NCBI GenBank assembly: GCA_012729335.1
Contig: JAAYDJ010000039.1
Location: 62,001 to 126,000, forward strand
From: Bacteroidales bacterium
GTDB taxonomy: Bacteria; Bacteroidota; Bacteroidia; Bacteroidales; Prolixibacteraceae
Reading direction: 5' to 3'
Length of the DNA stretch: 64,000 bases
Made by a program: the position numbers and the translations under genes. This document shows, piece by piece, positions 34,269 to 43,395 of this stretch. Every line of letters begins with the position of its first letter. Position 1 is the first letter of the stretch. The notes under the pieces were generated by a model. It saw only the letters and a program-made list of their open reading frames with translations, made no database searches and had not been told where the DNA came from.

Positions 34269-35230
34269 GGATAGGAATCATTGGCGGTGCAGGATATACC
34301 GCCGGTGAGCTCCTCAGGATCCTGGTGAACCATCCCCGGGTGGAGATTGGTTTTGTGCAGAGCACCAGTCATTCCGGGCAACCTGTGACACATGTCCACA
34401 ACGATTTGGTAGGGGAAACCGGACTCATTTTTACGGGGGAACCCCGGTATGAGGAGGCGGAGCTGCTGTTTCTCTGCCAGGGGCATGGAAAAAGCCGCCT
34501 CTTTCTGGAGCGTACCCCGTTACCGGCGGGAACCAGGCTCATTGATCTGAGTGCTGATTACCGGATTGCCGGGGAGGGGCACCGGTTTGTGTACGGATTG
34601 CCAGAGCTTCAGCGGGAGACGGTCCGCGGGGCAAGCCAGGTGGCCAATCCGGGATGTTTTGCCACGGGGATCCAGCTGGGGTTGCTGCCCCTGGCCGCCG
34701 CCGGCCTCCTCGAGGGGGATATCCACGTGCAGGCCATTACCGGTTCCACAGGCGCCGGCCAGCAACCCACCGAAACCACCCACTTCAGTTATCGTGAGGG
34801 AAACCTGAGTGCCTACAAAATCTTTGAACACCAGCACCAGGCCGAAATCCTCCAGTCACTGCTGCAACTCCAGCCCCAGTTCAGCAGCGGGTTTCACTTC
34901 ATCCCCATCAGGGGCAACCACACCCGCGGCATTTTTGTGTCAATGGTCACCCGGTTTTCAGGGGCCGGTGAGGATGCCCGTGAACTCTACGAGGAGTATT
35001 ACCGGGAACATCCCTTCACGGTGGTCACCGATATCAACCCTTCGCTGAAGCAGGTGGTCAACACCAACAAGGCACTGGTCTACACCGAAAAACATGGCAA
35101 TCAGCTCGTGATCATCACGGTCTCCGACAACCTTCTGAAGGGGGCCTCCGGACAGGCCGTCCAGAACATGAACCTGATGGCTGGTTTTGAGGAGACCTGC
35201 GGACTACAGCTGAAGCCATCGGCCTTCTGA
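34256..35230 (+). CDS. argC: N-acetyl/N-succinyl-gamma-glutamyl-phosphate reductase
   Basis: This 324-residue NADPH-dependent reductase makes the acyl-glutamate semialdehyde. The Rossmann motif is GIIGGAGYTAGELLRI. The catalytic Cys is in VANPGCFATGIQLGLLPL, and GSTGAGQQPTETTHFS and PIRGNHTRGIF are typical. The His in the second motif is the likely base. It overlaps argG and precedes argD. Whether the acyl group is acetyl or succinyl is inferred from the Pro90 carbamoyltransferase downstream. Confidence 0.95.
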   Translation: MEKIRIGIIGGAGYTAGELLRILVNHPRVEIGFVQSTSHSGQPVTHVHNDLVGETGLIFTGEPRYEEAELLFLCQGHGKSRLFLERTPLPAGTRLIDLSADYRIAGEGHRFVYGLPELQRETVRGASQVANPGCFATGIQLGLLPLAAAGLLEGDIHVQAITGSTGAGQQPTETTHFSYREGNLSAYKIFEHQHQAEILQSLLQLQPQFSSGFHFIPIRGNHTRGIFVSMVTRFSGAGEDARELYEEYYREHPFTVVTDINPSLKQVVNTNKALVYTEKHGNQLVIITVSDNLLKGASGQAVQNMNLMAGFEETCGLQLKPSAF

Positions 35231-35300
35231 CCATGATCCTGACGCTGTCTGCAGCACAAGGGAACCTGTAAATTGCTAAATAGTAAACATTTAAGAAACC

Positions 35301-36434
35301 ATGGAATTGTTTGATGTCTATCCCCTGCTTGATGTGACGCCGGAGCGTGCTTCAGGGTGTACGGTATGGGATGACAAAGGGGTGGAATACCTTGATTTGT
35401 ACGGGGGGCATGCGGTGATCTCCATCGGGCACACCCATCCGCATTATGTAGAAAGGATCAGCGGTCAGCTGGCGAAGATCGGTTTTTATTCCAACTCGGT
35501 ACAGAATCCGCTTCAGCGGGAGCTGGCCAGTTTGCTGGGACGCCAGTGCGGCTATGCCGGCTACCGGCTTTTTCTCTGTAATTCGGGGGCCGAAGCCAAT
35601 GAGAATGCCATCAAGCTGGCCTCCTTCGTGACCGGCCGGAAGAAATTCATAGCCTTCGGGAAGGGATTTCATGGCCGCACATCGGCCGCAGTGGCGCTCA
35701 CCGATAACCCGAAGATCGCAGCTCCTGTGAACCTGACCGACAATGCCCTGATTCTTCCCTTTAACGACCTGGAAGCGGTCGGCCGGGCCTTCAGAGAAAA
35801 CGACATCGCAGGTGTACTGGTGGAGGGGATCCAGGGCATCGGGGGCATCAGGATTCCGGCACCCGGTTTTCTGGCCGGACTGGAACAACTGTGTAAAGAA
35901 CACGGGGCCCTGCTGATCCTCGATGAAATCCAGAGCGGTTATGGCCGCACCGGGAAATTCTTTGCCCACCAGTACGATGGGGTGACCCCAGCCCTGATTA
36001 CCATGGCCAAAGGCATGGGAAATGGTTTTCCCATAGGAGGATTGCTTATTTCTCCGGAAATCGAAGCCCACTACGGTATGCTGGGGACCACCTTCGGGGG
36101 AAGCCACCTGGCTTGTGCGGCAGCCCTGGCCGTCCTGGAAGTGATGGAGGAAGAGAAACTGACCGAAAACGCCGCTGCCACCGGCCATTACCTGATGGAT
36201 CAGCTGCGCGGGCTTCCTCCGGAATGCGAGGTCAGGGGGCGCGGATTGATGACCGGGATTGAATTTCCCTATCCGGTGAAAAACATCAGGGATCGTCTGC
36301 TCCATGATTTTCATATCTTTACGGGGTTCAGCGGCACCCACACCCTCAGGCTCCTCCCGCCCCTGTGCCTGTCGCGGGAACAGGCCCGGGTTTTTGTGAA
36401 CGCCCTGTTCAGTGTGGTCACACCTGAAGGATAA
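35301..36434 (+). CDS. argD: Acetyl/succinyl-ornithine aminotransferase
   Basis: This 377-residue PLP enzyme of class III forms acyl-ornithine from the semialdehyde and glutamate. Features are FLCNSGAEANENAIKLA (phosphate-binding), GFHGRTSAAVALTDN, LILDEIQSGYGRTG with the PLP Asp, and the Schiff-base Lys in ITMAKGMGNGFPIGG. The gap of 70 bases from argC has no clear promoter, so it is probably in the same transcript. Confidence 0.94.
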   Translation: MELFDVYPLLDVTPERASGCTVWDDKGVEYLDLYGGHAVISIGHTHPHYVERISGQLAKIGFYSNSVQNPLQRELASLLGRQCGYAGYRLFLCNSGAEANENAIKLASFVTGRKKFIAFGKGFHGRTSAAVALTDNPKIAAPVNLTDNALILPFNDLEAVGRAFRENDIAGVLVEGIQGIGGIRIPAPGFLAGLEQLCKEHGALLILDEIQSGYGRTGKFFAHQYDGVTPALITMAKGMGNGFPIGGLLISPEIEAHYGMLGTTFGGSHLACAAALAVLEVMEEEKLTENAAATGHYLMDQLRGLPPECEVRGRGLMTGIEFPYPVKNIRDRLLHDFHIFTGFSGTHTLRLLPPLCLSREQARVFVNALFSVVTPEG

Positions 36435-36510
36435 GAAGATTTCCATGCCTTGTCTGGGCATCTCCCTGGGAGATCAGCCACAGGATGTTGGCAAGTGAAC
36501 ATAAAAAACC

Positions 36511-37344
36511 ATGATGACAAATCAACGGGAAACCATGAAGCATAAAAAGATCACGATTATAGGCGGCGGCAACCTGGGGACAGCGATTGCCGAGGGACTC
36601 ATCAACTCGGGTGAGGTGCAGTCCGGTCATCTGACGGTCACCCGTCGTCGGACGGAACTGTTGCAGAGACTCAGGGATAAGGGGGTGAACACCACTTCCG
36701 ACAATTCCGGGGCGGTTAGGGAGGCCGATGTGGTTTTACTGGCCGTCAAGCCTTACCAGGTACTGGAGATCCTGCGGCAGATCACGCCTCAGCTCAGCGG
36801 GGAAAAGGTGTTGATCTCCCTGGTGGCGGGGGTGGAACTGCGTGAACTGGCTGCAGTGACCGGGCCGGGCATTCCCCTATTCAGGGCGATGCCCAATACA
36901 GCCATCGCCCTGCGGGAATCGATGACCCTTATCTCGACCAATGGAAGCAGTGATGCCCACAAACAGATGGTGGTGGAGTTGTTCGAGAAAATGGGACGGA
37001 CGGCCGTTATTCCTGACGAGTTAATGGCGGCGGCCACAGTGCTGGCCTCCTGCGGAATCGCCTATGCCTTGCGGTACATCCGTGCGGCCATGCAGGGGGG
37101 CGTTGAGATCGGTTTCGGCGCCGAACTGGCCCAGTTCATCACCGCCCAGACGGTGCTGGGGGCCGCCCGCCTGGTCCTCGAAACCGGCAACCACCCCGAA
37201 AAGGAAATCGACAAGGTCACCACCCCCCGGGGCGTGACCATCACCGGCCTTAACGAAATGGAAAACAAGGGTTTCAGCGCCTCCCTCATCCAGGGATTGC
37301 TGGCCTCCTACAAAAAGATTGAGAAACTCGAAAATCCCGGCTGA
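36511..37344 (+). CDS. proC: Pyrroline-5-carboxylate reductase
   Basis: This 277-residue enzyme is the last step of proline synthesis. The NAD(P) motif is IIGGGNLGTAIAEGLI. LLAVKPYQVLEIL, FRAMPNTAIALRESMTLI and a C-terminal VTTPRGVTITGLNEME are the family signatures. A start at 36535 (MKHKKITI) is also possible. The stop overlaps the proB start by one base (TGATG at 37342-37346), so proC and proB are coupled. Confidence 0.95.
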   Translation: MMTNQRETMKHKKITIIGGGNLGTAIAEGLINSGEVQSGHLTVTRRRTELLQRLRDKGVNTTSDNSGAVREADVVLLAVKPYQVLEILRQITPQLSGEKVLISLVAGVELRELAAVTGPGIPLFRAMPNTAIALRESMTLISTNGSSDAHKQMVVELFEKMGRTAVIPDELMAAATVLASCGIAYALRYIRAAMQGGVEIGFGAELAQFITAQTVLGAARLVLETGNHPEKEIDKVTTPRGVTITGLNEMENKGFSASLIQGLLASYKKIEKLENPG

Positions 37345-38438
37345 TGGCGCTCCGCTACAAAAAGATCACCGTGAAGGCGGGCAGCAACATCCTGGCCCGG
37401 GATGACGGCACCCTCCATGTGGCACGGATCGCCCACCTGGTCGACCAGATTGCGACCCTACGCCACCAGGGGGTGGAGGTAGTTCTGGTATCCTCGGGGG
37501 CAGTGGCTTCCGGGAAGGCCATTCTCACCCCTTCCCGGAAAACCGACGCCGTCTCGGCCCGCCAGCTGTGGGCCGCCCTGGGGCAGGTGAAACTGATGAG
37601 CCGCTATTCCGACTTTTTCAGGGAATACGGATTGGTGTGCGCACAGGTGCTCCTGACCAAGGAGAACTTCTCTAGCCGCAACCACTACCTTAACATGAAA
37701 AACTGCATCAATACCCTGCTGGAGAACGGGGTGGTGCCCATCGTCAACGAGAACGATACCATTTCCGTGACCGAGCTGATGTTCACCGACAATGATGAAC
37801 TTTCGGGGCTGATGGCCACCCTGGCGGGCAGTGAGGCGCTGATCATCCTGAGCAATGTGGACGGGGTATACGACGGAGATCCATCTGACCCCGCCTCGAA
37901 GATGCTTTCGGTGATCGACAGTGATCTGGAGGATGAGGAGATCCACATAACAGGGGAGATGTCGGGGTTTGGCCGTGGCGGCATGAAAACCAAGCTGCGC
38001 ATAGCCCGCAAGGCGGCCGGCAGCGGCATTGCAGTTCACGTCGCCAACGGCAGCCGCGAGAACATTCTCCGCGACCTGATGGACACCACCCGAGAGGTGC
38101 CACACACCTTTTTTGTGCCAGGCCGGAAAAGCGTTTCCGGGGTCAAGAGCTGGATTGCCTATTCGGGATCCTTCGCGAAAGCTACAGTGACCGTCAACCG
38201 GGGAGCCGCTGAAGCCCTCCGGTCTGAAAAGGCCGTTAGCCTCCTTCCAGTGGGGGTGGTGGCTGTCGACGGGGAGTTCAAAACCGGCGACCTGCTCAGG
38301 ATCACCGACGAGGATTACCACCTCCTGGGCATCGGCAAGGCCCGCTTCAGTTCCGACCGTCTCGAACGGGAAAGGAATGCCCCCCACCAGCAACCCCTGG
38401 TCCATTATGATTACCTCTATCTCGAAAACGGAAAATAA
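37344..38438 (+). CDS. proB: Glutamate 5-kinase
   Basis: This 364-residue kinase makes glutamyl 5-phosphate. The amino-acid-kinase domain has VKAGSNILA, VLVSSGAVASGKAIL, PIVNENDTISVTEL and FGRGGMKTKLRIAR. The C-terminal PUA domain has VNRGAAEALRSEKAVSLLPVGV. Proline feedback usually acts on this enzyme. It lies between proC and proA in one transcript. Confidence 0.96.
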   Translation: MALRYKKITVKAGSNILARDDGTLHVARIAHLVDQIATLRHQGVEVVLVSSGAVASGKAILTPSRKTDAVSARQLWAALGQVKLMSRYSDFFREYGLVCAQVLLTKENFSSRNHYLNMKNCINTLLENGVVPIVNENDTISVTELMFTDNDELSGLMATLAGSEALIILSNVDGVYDGDPSDPASKMLSVIDSDLEDEEIHITGEMSGFGRGGMKTKLRIARKAAGSGIAVHVANGSRENILRDLMDTTREVPHTFFVPGRKSVSGVKSWIAYSGSFAKATVTVNRGAAEALRSEKAVSLLPVGVVAVDGEFKTGDLLRITDEDYHLLGIGKARFSSDRLERERNAPHQQPLVHYDYLYLENGK

Positions 38439-38447
38439 AAAAGTGTC

Positions 38448-39695
38448 ATGGATATTCTGCCCCTCCTGGAGGAGACCCGGAAAGCGGCTTCACGTCTGGC
38501 CCTCTTTTCCGGGGAACAGGTGACGGATCTGCTCCGCGACCTGGCCGGTGCCGCAGAGCGGGCCATTCCCTACCTGCTTGAGGAAAACAAAAAGGATCTG
38601 GTGCGGATGGATCCTGGCGATCCCCGTTATGACAGGCTGCAGCTCACGGCGGAAAGGATTGGGGCCATTGCCGGGGAGATCAGGCAGGTGGCGGCCCTCC
38701 CCTCCCCTCTGGGAGAGATACTGTCGCAGCACGTCCGCCCTGACGGGCTCCGGATCAGCAGGGTTACCGTGCCCTTCGGGGTAATCGGCATCATCTACGA
38801 AGCCCGCCCCAATGTCACCTTCGACGTCTTCACGCTTTGCCTGAAATCAGGCAACGGCTGCCTCCTGAAGGGGGGGAGTGATGCCCTGGCTTCGAACACG
38901 GCCATTCTGTCGGTCATCAGAGATGTGCTTCAAAGGCACGGCTTTCCCGTGGAAGTGGTCACCCTGCTTCCGGCAGGAAGAGAAGAAACCCGACAGATGC
39001 TGGAAGCACGGGGGTACATTGACCTGATTATTCCCCGCGGAAGCCAGGGACTCATTGACTATGTCAGGGAGCATGCCCGGGTGCCCGTCATTGAGACGGG
39101 AGCAGGGATCTGTCATACCTTTTTCGATCTGGAGGGGGATGCGGAGGAGGGTGCACGCATTGTTTTCAACGCCAAAACCAGGCGGCCGTCGGTGTGCAAT
39201 GCCCTTGACTGCCTGCTCATCCACCGGGGCCGGCTCGGGGATCTTCCGCGGCTGATGGCACCACTGGCCGGAAAAGAGGTGGTACTCCACGCCGATGAAG
39301 AGACCTTCGGGGTTCTGGAGGGGCACTATCCCGGGCATCTGGTCAGGACCGCCACCCCCGGATCCTGGGGCACCGAATTCCTTTCGCTGCAGATGGCCGT
39401 AAAAACCGTCAGCGACATGGAGGAAGCCCTGGAACACATTGCCCGTTACAGCTCCCGCCACAGCGAAGCCATCATCACCCGAAACCCGGTAACTGCCGAA
39501 AGGTTTCAGAGGCTGGTCGACGCCGCCGTGGTGTATGTCAATGCCTCCACGGCTTTCACCGACGGGGCCCAATTCGGACTGGGTGCAGAAATCGGCATCA
39601 GCACCCAGAAACTGCACGCCCGCGGGCCCATGGCCCTGAGGGAACTCACCACCTACAAGTGGCTGGTGAACGGAAACGGCCATGTCCGTCCCTGA
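38448..39695 (+). CDS. proA: Gamma-glutamyl phosphate reductase
   Basis: This 415-residue aldehyde-dehydrogenase-fold enzyme reduces glutamyl phosphate to the semialdehyde. Typical segments are VPFGVIGIIYEARPNVTFD, KSGNGCLLKGGSDALASN, PRGSQGLIDYVREHARVPV and the catalytic Cys in RRPSVCNALDCLLIH. FGLGAEIGISTQKLHARGP closes the fold. It is nine bases past proB. A gene-free repeat region follows before the carbamoyltransferase. Confidence 0.96.
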   Translation: MDILPLLEETRKAASRLALFSGEQVTDLLRDLAGAAERAIPYLLEENKKDLVRMDPGDPRYDRLQLTAERIGAIAGEIRQVAALPSPLGEILSQHVRPDGLRISRVTVPFGVIGIIYEARPNVTFDVFTLCLKSGNGCLLKGGSDALASNTAILSVIRDVLQRHGFPVEVVTLLPAGREETRQMLEARGYIDLIIPRGSQGLIDYVREHARVPVIETGAGICHTFFDLEGDAEEGARIVFNAKTRRPSVCNALDCLLIHRGRLGDLPRLMAPLAGKEVVLHADEETFGVLEGHYPGHLVRTATPGSWGTEFLSLQMAVKTVSDMEEALEHIARYSSRHSEAIITRNPVTAERFQRLVDAAVVYVNASTAFTDGAQFGLGAEIGISTQKLHARGPMALRELTTYKWLVNGNGHVRP

Positions 39696-40031
39696 TCTGA
39701 AACCTGCTGTTGGAAAACACGCTCATGCGTTTCCCTTCCCGACAGGAAAACGAGATGATTCCGGGAAACGCACATCGCCATTCGGAGAAATGAATGCACC
39801 TTGATCCCGGGTATGAATGGAACGTGATTAGGGTGTGAATGGACCGTGATTCCATGGATAAATGGAACGTGATTCCAGGATGATTGGAACGTGATTCCAT
39901 GGATAAATGGAACGTGATTAGGCGGTGAGTAGACCGTGATTAGGGGGGGTAATGCACTGCAATTCCCCTCTATAAAATATGAAAAAAAGATATTGCCAGA
40001 ACGTAATTTACACAGAATAAGAACAGAACAA
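39696..40031. other. Gene-free region before the carbamoyltransferase gene
   Basis: There is no gene in these 336 bases. Bases 39791-39960 are the tandem array listed separately. The last 70 bases before the ATG at 40032 are AT-rich and should hold the promoter, but no exact TAnnTTTG is present (TAATTTAC near 40006 is the nearest). Confidence 0.65.
39791..39960. repeat. Tandem array with alternating 22/23-base period
   Basis: The exact heptamer CGTGATT recurs at 39823, 39845, 39868, 39890, 39913 and 39935, with steps of 22, 23, 22, 23 and 22 bases. The wider unit is about AATGGAACGTGATTCC(ATGGAT). Two decayed copies flank it on the left (ATGAATGCACCTTGATC at 39790-39806) and right (to about 39960). 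Alternating copies share ATTAGG or ATTCCATGGAT, giving a 45-base higher-order unit. Confidence 0.85.
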
Positions 40032-40982
40032 ATGAGACATTTTACAACGGTCGATGACATTGCCGACCTGAAGAAAGCGTTGGATGTGGCCTTTGACGTC
40101 AAAAAGCATCCTTTTGCATACGGGCACCTGGGAAGGAACAAAACCATGGTGTTGATTTTCTTTAATTCGAGTCTGCGTACCCGTCTGAGTACGCAAAAAG
40201 CAGCCTTGAACCTGGGCATGAACACCATGGTTCTGAATGTCAACGATGACGGCTGGCAACTGGAGACAGAGATGGGGGTAGTGATGGATGGCAGCAAGCC
40301 GGAGCATCTGCGGGAGGCGGTGCCGGTCATTGGTTCTTACTGCGACATCATAGGGGTACGTTCATTTGCCCGTTTTCAGAGCAGGGAAGAAGATTACGGC
40401 GAGAAGATTCTCAACCAGTTCATCGAATATGCGGGAGTACCGGTGGTGAGCATGGAGGCGGCTACGCGCCATCCGCTGCAGAGTTTTGCCGACCTGATGA
40501 CCATTGAGGAGCTGAAAACCAGGGAGCGGCCCAGGGTGGTTCTCACCTGGGCGCCGCATCCGAGGGCCCTGCCGCAGGCAGTGGCCAACTCCTTTGTGGA
40601 ATGGATGCGCCGTGCTGATTACGACCTGGTGGTCACCCATCCCGCGGGCTATGAGCTGGCCCCCGAATTCATGCAGGACCTCCGGGTGGAATACGACCAG
40701 GAAAAAGCCTTCAAAGACGCCGACTTCATCTATGCGAAAAACTGGGCCTCCTACAGCAGCTATGGTCAGATTCTTTCCAAAGATATGAACTGGACCGTCG
40801 ATGCCCGGAAGATGGCCATGACCCGGAATGCCCGTTTCATGCACTGCCTGCCTGTCAGACGCAACATGATCGTAACCGATGAGGTGATCGACAGTCCGGC
40901 CTCGGTAGTCATTCATGAGGCGGCCAACCGGGAGTGGTCGGCCATGGCCGTACTCAAAATGATCCTGGAGAACAATCCCTGA
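40032..40982 (+). CDS. argF': N-succinylornithine carbamoyltransferase
   Basis: ATG 40032 (MRHFTTVDD) gives 316 residues. The carbamoyl-phosphate motif is SLRTR (47-51), and EAATRHPLQSFADLMT and MHCLPVRRNMIVTDEV are typical of the acyl-ornithine branch rather than ordinary OTC (HPTQ, HCLP). Residue 90 is Pro (DGSKPEH). In the structurally characterised pair of enzymes, Pro90 marks the B. fragilis succinylornithine enzyme and Glu92 the Xanthomonas acetylornithine enzyme. This residue therefore predicts that arginine synthesis here runs through N-succinyl intermediates. It is separated from proA by the tandem repeat and probably has its own promoter. Confidence 0.93.
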   Translation: MRHFTTVDDIADLKKALDVAFDVKKHPFAYGHLGRNKTMVLIFFNSSLRTRLSTQKAALNLGMNTMVLNVNDDGWQLETEMGVVMDGSKPEHLREAVPVIGSYCDIIGVRSFARFQSREEDYGEKILNQFIEYAGVPVVSMEAATRHPLQSFADLMTIEELKTRERPRVVLTWAPHPRALPQAVANSFVEWMRRADYDLVVTHPAGYELAPEFMQDLRVEYDQEKAFKDADFIYAKNWASYSSYGQILSKDMNWTVDARKMAMTRNARFMHCLPVRRNMIVTDEVIDSPASVVIHEAANREWSAMAVLKMILENNP

Positions 40983-41006
40983 CCTCCCTGATAGCGGTGA
41001 AATCAC

Positions 41007-41014
41007 TATCTTTG
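41007..41014 (+). promoter_or_regulatory. -7 promoter element of the his genes
   Basis: TATCTTTG matches TAnnTTTG exactly and would give a leader of about 25 bases before hisA (ATG 41047). Confidence 0.5.
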
Positions 41015-41046
41015 GCACCGCCGTGAAACGGTCAGGTGAACAGATC

Positions 41047-41775
41047 ATGAGAAAAACAGAAATCATACCCGCCCTTGACATTCTGGGAGGCAAGTGTGTC
41101 AGGCTTTCCCAGGGCGATTACGCCCGGTCGACGGTCTACAATGCCGATCCGGTAGAGGTGGCCCTCATGTTTGAGGATGCGGGGATATCCAGGCTTCATC
41201 TGGTAGACCTGGACGGGGCCCGTGAGAAACACATCGTCAACCATGGGGTGCTGGAAAGAATCGCCCTGAAAACGGGGTTGGTCATCGACTTCGGGGGAGG
41301 ACTCAAAAGCAGTGAGGACCTGCGTATCGCCTTCGAATCGGGAGCCGCCATGGTCACCGGTGGCAGCATTGCAGTCAGGGAACCGGAGGTGTTTGCGGCA
41401 TGGATCAGGGATTACGGACCGGAGAAGATCATTCTGGGCGCCGACGCCCGCGGGGGGAAAATCGCCGTCACAGGCTGGCAGGAGACCTCGGAAACGGAAC
41501 TCCTTCCCTTTATCAATAAATGGGTGGAACAAGGCATTCAAACCGTGATCTCCACCGATATCACCAGGGATGGGATGCTCACCGGCCCTTCTCTCGACCT
41601 TTACCGGGAGATCCTGGAGAGGTTGCCTGGACTGGGACTGATAGCCAGCGGAGGGATATCCTCCATGGAGGATATCTACCGGCTGACAGAAGCGGGCGTT
41701 CCGGGAGCCATCACCGGAAAAGCCATATACGAAGGGAAAATTGACCTGAAGGAGATTTACCATTACAACAAATAA
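41047..41775 (+). CDS. hisA: ProFAR isomerase HisA
   Basis: This 242-residue (beta/alpha)8-barrel isomerises the ProFAR intermediate of histidine synthesis. The first strand [15 protein letters not shown] carries the catalytic Asp, and [20 protein letters not shown] carries the second Asp. [13 protein letters not shown] is the second phosphate-binding loop. The GTG at 41023 was rejected as a start because the -7 element lies close before ATG 41047. hisF begins two bases after it. Confidence 0.95.
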   Translation: MRKTEIIPALDILGGKCVRLSQGDYARSTVYNADPVEVALMFEDAGISRLHLVDLDGAREKHIVNHGVLERIALKTGLVIDFGGGLKSSEDLRIAFESGAAMVTGGSIAVREPEVFAAWIRDYGPEKIILGADARGGKIAVTGWQETSETELLPFINKWVEQGIQTVISTDITRDGMLTGPSLDLYREILERLPGLGLIASGGISSMEDIYRLTEAGVPGAITGKAIYEGKIDLKEIYHYNK

Positions 41776-41776
41776 C

Positions 41777-42532
41777 ATGCTGGCCAAAAGGATCATTCCC
41801 TGTCTTGACATCCGTGACGGACAAACCGTCAAGGGGGTTCGTTTTGTGGATATCCGGGATGTGGGGGATCCCGTAGAACTGGGGGCTTATTATGCGTCAC
41901 AGGGAGCCGACGAACTGGTGTTTTTAGACATCACGGCGACCCACGAAGGGCGCAAGACCTTCACGGAGCTCGTCAAAAGGATCGCCAGGGAGATCAACAT
42001 TCCCTTCACGGTAGGGGGAGGCATCAGTGAGCTGCGTGATGCGGGGGCCCTTCTGGCCGCCGGGGCCGACAAGATCAGCATCAACTCCTCGGCAGTCAGG
42101 AATCCCCGGTTGATCGACCAGATGGCCTCCCATTTCGGGAGCCAGTTTGTCGTACTGGCCATCGATGCCCGGGGCGACGACCACGGGCAGTGGACGGTGA
42201 CCGTCAACGGGGGTCGCATCCCCACCGAAAAGGAGCTGTTTTCGTGGGCCAGGGAAGGAGAAGAGCGGGGCGCCGGTGAAATCCTCTTCACCTCCATGAA
42301 CCACGATGGGACCAAAAACGGATTCGCCTGCGAGGAACTGGCCCGGCTCTCAGAGCAGCTCACCATTCCCGTCATCGCCTCGGGAGGGGCCGGCACCATG
42401 GAACATTTCGCAGAAGTCTTCACTCGGGGAAAAGCAGACGCCGGACTGGCGGCCTCCATTTTCCATTTCCGGGAGATTGCGATTCCCGACCTGAAAGATT
42501 ACCTTCGCAACCAGGGGATCACCGTCAGATAA
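41777..42532 (+). CDS. hisF: Imidazole glycerol phosphate synthase subunit HisF
   Basis: This 251-residue barrel is the cyclase subunit. It receives ammonia from HisH and makes IGP and AICAR. Segments are [19 protein letters not shown] (catalytic Asp), [34 protein letters not shown] and [16 protein letters not shown] with the second catalytic Asp. HisH is not in the window. Confidence 0.96.
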   Translation: MLAKRIIPCLDIRDGQTVKGVRFVDIRDVGDPVELGAYYASQGADELVFLDITATHEGRKTFTELVKRIAREINIPFTVGGGISELRDAGALLAAGADKISINSSAVRNPRLIDQMASHFGSQFVVLAIDARGDDHGQWTVTVNGGRIPTEKELFSWAREGEERGAGEILFTSMNHDGTKNGFACEELARLSEQLTIPVIASGGAGTMEHFAEVFTRGKADAGLAASIFHFREIAIPDLKDYLRNQGITVR

Positions 42533-42589
42533 ACCGGCAAAATCCCTGGTGTCAACCCACTATTTCATTACCTTAAAAAAACCACCACA

Positions 42590-43207
42590 ATGGATACCAT
42601 CAATGAACCCGCCACCCCCGATTTTACGAAACTCAACGGGCTGGTACCTGCCATAATCCAGGACAACACCACCCTGAAAGTGTTGATGCTGGGATTCATG
42701 AACGAGGAGGCGTGGCGCAAAACCGAAGAAAGCGGAAGGGTCACCTTTTTCAGCCGGAGCCGCAACAGGCTGTGGACCAAAGGAGAGGAGAGCGGTCATT
42801 TTCTGGAGGTGGTAGAAATACTCACCGACTGCGACAACGACACCCTGCTGATCAAGGTCAACCCGGCCGGGCCCGTTTGCCACACCGGCGCAGACACCTG
42901 CTGGGATGAACCCAACGAGGAAAGCGACCTTCTTTTCCTGGAATACCTCCAGGACCTGGTCGATGAACGAAAAAAAGAGATGCCAGAAGGATCCTACACG
43001 ACCACCCTGTTCAGGGCAGGCACCCGTAGAATCGCCCAGAAGGTGGGCGAAGAAGCCGTGGAAACCATCCTGGGTGCCGTGTCGGGAGATGACGCGAACT
43101 TCCTGTATGAAGGCGCCGACCTCCTTTATCACCTGATTGTACTCCTCTCACAAAAGGGATACCGCATCGAGGATCTGGCCGCAGAACTGAAAAAGCGACA
43201 CAGGTAA
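42590..43207 (+). CDS. hisIE: Bifunctional HisIE
   Basis: This 205-residue fusion carries out two early histidine steps. The N-terminal PRA-cyclohydrolase part has [26 protein letters not shown] and the zinc/metal segment [11 protein letters not shown]...CHTGADTCW. The C-terminal PRA-PH part (about 110-205) is helical with [17 protein letters not shown]. hisA-hisF-hisIE form a partial his operon; other his genes must lie elsewhere. Confidence 0.95.
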   Translation: MDTINEPATPDFTKLNGLVPAIIQDNTTLKVLMLGFMNEEAWRKTEESGRVTFFSRSRNRLWTKGEESGHFLEVVEILTDCDNDTLLIKVNPAGPVCHTGADTCWDEPNEESDLLFLEYLQDLVDERKKEMPEGSYTTTLFRAGTRRIAQKVGEEAVETILGAVSGDDANFLYEGADLLYHLIVLLSQKGYRIEDLAAELKKRHR

Positions 43208-43225
43208 CCCTTTCATTTCACCCTG

Positions 43226-43244
43226 CAGGGAAACTTTTTCCCTG
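43226..43244 (+). terminator. Weak hairpin after hisIE
   Basis: CAGGGAAA (43226-43233) pairs perfectly with TTTCCCTG (43237-43244). There is no T run after it, so it may only protect the 3' end of the his transcript. Confidence 0.35.
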
Positions 43245-43395
43245 ATCACCAGAGAGATCCCATCACCATATTTTATAAAACATGGTTGCATAACATACGG
43301 AGTTTGTTTTTATAACATAGCTCCCGGGGCGTGTAGTTTGACATTTTTTTCTGACTTTTAGCAGTAAGTTATTATCAAACTAAACAACCTGAATT

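Noticed and set aside
39791-39960. CRISPR array
   Set aside because: The 22/23-base units have no spacers of usual length and no cas genes are nearby.
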